Assembly (NCBI GenBank): GCA_030147525.1 | Contig: JASBVF010000003.1 | Location: 310,001-374,000, forward strand | DNA from: Bacteroidota bacterium | GTDB lineage: Bacteria; Bacteroidota; Bacteroidia; Chitinophagales; Saprospiraceae | Reading direction: 5' to 3' | Length of the DNA stretch: 64,000 nucleotides | In this document: positions 61,293 through 64,000 of the stretch, piece by piece | How the letters are laid out: each line of letters starts with the position of its first letter | How positions within the stretch are numbered: the first letter of the stretch is position 1 | Program-made: the position numbers and the translations under genes | The notes under the pieces: generated by a model | The model's database searches: none | What the model was told of the DNA's origin: nothing | Seen by the model: the letters and a program-made list of their open reading frames with translations, nothing else

Positions 61293-61300
61293 CAAATCTA
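61293..61300 (-). promoter_or_regulatory. Predicted -7 box of der
   Basis: TAGATTTG followed by C on the minus strand, 64 bp before the der start and 25 bp before the era stop. Confidence 0.45.
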
Positions 61301-61324
61301 TCAATCCTTCGCCAACAACTGTGA

Positions 61325-62218
61325 TCACTCGTATCCAAAATGCTTTAACATCCGGTCATCGTCCCGCCATTTGTCACGGACCTTGACGTGGAGGTCAAGA
61401 AAAACTTTATTTTCCAGCCAGGCTTCGAGGGACTTGCGTGCCTCGGTGCCCAGCTTTTTGATGGCGCTGCCTTTTTTGCCCAGTAAAATCATTTTCTGGG
61501 TTTCACGGGAGACAAAAATCAGTGCCTGAATTTCGATGAGCGGCACGCCTTTGCTCGTTTGCCTTTCCTTAAACGACTCAATCGCCACTTCGGTCGAGTA
61601 CGGTATTTCCTGATGGTACAGTTCGAGAATTTTCTCCCGGATAATTTCACTTACAAAAAACCGCTCAGGGCGATCGGTGAGTTGGTCTTTCGGATAATAC
61701 TCAGGCCCTTCAGGAAGGTGCGCCTGAATCTGCTCCAGCAGTTTGTCGGTATTTAGTTTGTGGAGTGCCGCAATGGGCAAGGTTTCAGTGAATGGCACCT
61801 GTTCGTTCCACCACTGTATCAGCTCCAGCACTTTTTCAGGCTGGGCAAGGTCGGTTTTGTTTATGACCAGAAACTTAGGGCCCTCGAAGTTTTTCAACTG
61901 GTTGATCACCGGATCATCCGCATCGTACTTCTCTTCTACATCCGTTACAAAAAGCATCAGGTCCGCATCCTCAAATGCCGACTGAGCGAAGCGGTTCATG
62001 GCCTCCTGCATTTTATATGCCGGGTTCCGGATAATGCCGGGCGTGTCAGAAAAAACAATTTGAAAATCTTCGCCGCTCAGAATTCCCAGTATTCGATGAC
62101 GGGTGGTCTGAGGCTTGGAAGTGATGATGGACATTTTTTCGCCGACGAGGGCGTTCATCAGCGTGCTTTTGCCTACGTTTGGACGGCCTACTATGTTTAC
62201 GAAACCAGATTTATGCAC
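61325..62218 (-). CDS. era: GTPase Era
   Basis: 297 residues. G domain with GRPNVGKSTLMNALVG (residues 11-26), DTPGI, NKTD; switch region TTRHRILGI. The C-terminal KH domain has IQALIFVSRETQKMILLGKK followed by the GSAIKKLGTEARKSLE loop, and ends FLDLHVKVRDKWRDD. It binds the 3' end of 16S rRNA in 30S maturation. It lies 96 bp upstream of der and 26 bp downstream of the membrane-protein gene. Confidence 0.97.
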   Translation of the reverse strand: MHKSGFVNIVGRPNVGKSTLMNALVGEKMSIITSKPQTTRHRILGILSGEDFQIVFSDTPGIIRNPAYKMQEAMNRFAQSAFEDADLMLFVTDVEEKYDADDPVINQLKNFEGPKFLVINKTDLAQPEKVLELIQWWNEQVPFTETLPIAALHKLNTDKLLEQIQAHLPEGPEYYPKDQLTDRPERFFVSEIIREKILELYHQEIPYSTEVAIESFKERQTSKGVPLIEIQALIFVSRETQKMILLGKKGSAIKKLGTEARKSLEAWLENKVFLDLHVKVRDKWRDDDRMLKHFGYE

Positions 62219-62244
62219 TTTTTAAAAAATTGGTGAAAAAAAAT

Positions 62245-62733
62245 TCAAACAGTCAAATCCCGGCCATATTGCCGGAACTGCTCCTGAAGTTGATCAAATT
62301 TAAACCCGGCAATGACTGCTTTTATCAGAAAATAGAGGATGACGAGTTTTAGTAAAATTCCTCTGAACAATGACCCCGGCAAAATAACTGCGTAAAAAAG
62401 ATGGTAAATAATAAATAAACCCAAGCCTGCTGAAAGTGCCGCTTTCGGATTATTTTTTACCAACCAGGCTACCGAACAGTAAAGCAGCAACATGACAATT
62501 CCTTCAATCACAACGGCTGTCATGTCAGTATGCTCCAATCCGCTAGAGTCTTTCATGATCCGGTAAGCGCCAATGGCAATGCCAAGAATCGCAAAACCAG
62601 CCAAAACAATAAGAGCTGTCCTGCCGTTCCGGATGTCTTTTAACACATCGTAGGACTCAATGTTGAGTTTGCGGAGAGCCGCCTCCTCTTCCGGGGACGA
62701 TTCCCGTTTGAAATCATCATCTAAAATATCCAT
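62245..62733 (-). CDS. Hypothetical membrane protein
   Basis: 162 residues. A charged N-terminus (DDDFKRESSPEEEAALRKLN) is followed by four hydrophobic helices (ALIVLAGFAILGIAIGAYRI, VVIEGIVMLLLYCSVAWLVK, LSAGLGLFIIYHLFYAVILP, ILLKLVILYFLIKAVIAGF) and a polar tail. No family recognised. It lies between glgB and era with short gaps (24 and 26 bp) on the same strand and is probably co-transcribed. Confidence 0.8.
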   Translation of the reverse strand: MDILDDDFKRESSPEEEAALRKLNIESYDVLKDIRNGRTALIVLAGFAILGIAIGAYRIMKDSSGLEHTDMTAVVIEGIVMLLLYCSVAWLVKNNPKAALSAGLGLFIIYHLFYAVILPGSLFRGILLKLVILYFLIKAVIAGFKFDQLQEQFRQYGRDLTV

Positions 62734-62757
62734 GTTCTCAGGTGGGTTTCTGTGGAA

Positions 62758-64000
62758 TTACTTTTTTGCTTTTGCCTTTTTGGGCGCAGCCGCTTTTTTT
62801 GCCTTCTTAGCAACAGGTTCCAGGATGATGGTGGAAAGCGGCGGTATCGTCAAAGCGATCGATTGTTTGAAACCATGCTTCTCTTCCTTTTCGGATTTGA
62901 CAGGCTTGGCATTGACGACTCCCTTGCCACCGTATTTCTTATCATCACTGTTCAATACTTCCTTCCACTCGCCGGAAAGCGGAACGCCAAACCGGTAATT
63001 TTCCCTTGCCACCGGAGTAAAATTGCAGGCGACCACTATTTGATCCTCCGGCTTTTCTCCTTTCCGGACGTAGGTAATGATGCTGTTTTGATAATCAGCA
63101 TGCTCGATCCAGGCAAAGCCTTCGTCTTCGAATTGCTTTTCGTACAGCGCTTTGGATGATTGGTAGTAGCGGTTCAAATCCTTCATCCATGCCTGCACGC
63201 CCTGGTGGAAATCATGTTTCAACAGCCACCACTCCAGGCCCCGTTCGATGTTCCACTCGGTGGTTTGACCGAACTCTCCCCCCATAAACAGCAGGTTCGT
63301 ACCGGGGTGCGTCCACATGTAGCCGTACATGGCCCGAAGCCCGGCGAAACGGGTCCATTCATCGCCCGGCATCCGGTCGATGAGCGGGCCTTTACCGTGC
63401 ACTACCTCATCGTGCGATAGCGGCAGCATGAATTTTTCAGTAAAAGCATAAATCAGGCTGAAGGTCAGCTCATGGTGGTGATTTTTGCGGAATAATGGAT
63501 CCTGCTGCATGTAGCGCAGGGTGTCGTGCATCCATCCCATCATCCATTTTTGGTCAAAGCCAAGACCGCCTTCTGACACGGGTTTGGAAACACCGTCCCA
63601 AGCCGTGCTTTCCTCAGCGATCGTGACCACGTCAGGATATTCACGATGCACCATTTCATTGAATTCCTTTAAAAATGAAATGGCTTCCAGGTTTTCCTTG
63701 CCACCGTACTCATTGGGCAACCACTCGCCGTCTTTCCGGGAATAATCGAGGTAAAGCATGGAAGCCACCGCATCCACCCGGAGACCATCGCAGTGAAACT
63801 CATCCAGCCAGTACAGCGCATTGGAAATCAGGAAGCTGCGCACTTCCCACCGGCCATAGTTGAACACAGCGCTTTTCCAGTCAGGGTGAAAACCCTTGCG
63901 GGTGTCGGCATGATCGTAAAGGTGCGTGCCGTCAAAATCCGCCAGACCATGCGCATCGTAAGGAAAATGCGAAGGCACCCAGTCGAGAAGAACCCCGATC
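62758..64000 (-). CDS. glgB: 1,4-α-glucan branching enzyme, C-terminal part
   Basis: The frame is open through the right edge, giving about 413 residues of a protein of about 650. It belongs to GH13: region I ends in [20 protein letters not shown], the nucleophile Asp in [14 protein letters not shown], the acid Glu in [13 protein letters not shown], and [10 protein letters not shown] for the third catalytic residue; then [15 protein letters not shown]. The C-terminal β domain ends in ILEPVAK followed by an Ala/Lys-rich tail ([16 protein letters not shown]) that is unusual for GlgB. It makes α-1,6 branches in glycogen. Confidence 0.95.
   Translation of the reverse strand, partial: IGVLLDWVPSHFPYDAHGLADFDGTHLYDHADTRKGFHPDWKSAVFNYGRWEVRSFLISNALYWLDEFHCDGLRVDAVASMLYLDYSRKDGEWLPNEYGGKENLEAISFLKEFNEMVHREYPDVVTIAEESTAWDGVSKPVSEGGLGFDQKWMMGWMHDTLRYMQQDPLFRKNHHHELTFSLIYAFTEKFMLPLSHDEVVHGKGPLIDRMPGDEWTRFAGLRAMYGYMWTHPGTNLLFMGGEFGQTTEWNIERGLEWWLLKHDFHQGVQAWMKDLNRYYQSSKALYEKQFEDEGFAWIEHADYQNSIITYVRKGEKPEDQIVVACNFTPVARENYRFGVPLSGEWKEVLNSDDKKYGGKGVVNAKPVKSEKEEKHGFKQSIALTIPPLSTIILEPVAKKAKKAAAPKKAKAKK

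Overview
This 64 kb window is a chromosomal segment of a Bacteroidota bacterium. The sequence shows several family-level markers: a SusC-type TonB receptor beside a propeller/Y_Y_Y/HTH regulator, three proteins with type IX secretion (T9SS) C-terminal sorting domains, a PorG-like (DUF6089) barrel, a CRTAC1/ASPIC lipoprotein, many lipoproteins, and at least sixteen TAnnTTTG-type -7 promoter boxes. The HYR giant protein and overall gene style suggest Saprospiria (Lewinella/Haliscomenobacter-like). That placement is inference; there is no rRNA here to test it.

Layout. 1-6424: a carbohydrate-uptake type locus (SusC receptor cut by the left edge, a T9SS protein with starch-binding-like modules, and a divergent regulator). 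6431-15365: housekeeping and stress genes (RNase D, SDR reductase, DASH photolyase, metallo-hydrolase, secreted serine hydrolase, ABC-F ATPase, small membrane protein). 15514-24389: YidE-type transporter, a three-gene NAD(P) transhydrogenase (pntAA-pntAB-pntB), a divergent Lrp regulator/Cys-Met PLP enzyme pair, and a lipoprotein. 24580-30849: a 2,089-residue secreted HYR/glycine-rich T9SS protein. 31518-39465: YfcC transporter, lipoproteins, CRTAC1 protein, PiT-like permease with a universal stress protein. 39665-46211: PorG-like protein, a SCO/cytochrome c/lipoprotein cluster, a glycosyltransferase, a cupin and a TlpA-type thioredoxin. 46305-56710: purL, a DUF4836 lipoprotein, tRNA-Met, a TPR protein, hemL, rnr and two orphan membrane proteins. 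57143-64000: an NlpC/P60 hydrolase, rfbC/rfbD, the GTPases der and era, a membrane protein and a partial glgB at the right edge.

The most unusual content is non-coding. Two unrelated tandem arrays share an exact 21-bp period (17268-17489 and 56808-56957), and the first flips orientation to make a stem of about 42 bp. A perfect 29-bp palindrome sits inside the pnt operon. A stretch without any ORF (44570-44890) has a good promoter at one end and a hairpin plus T-run at the other, and is the best candidate for an undescribed small RNA. In protein space, the giant HYR protein has a glycine-rich domain inserted inside an HYR module and four near-identical 255-bp repeats.

All functions were assigned by reading motifs; no database search was run.
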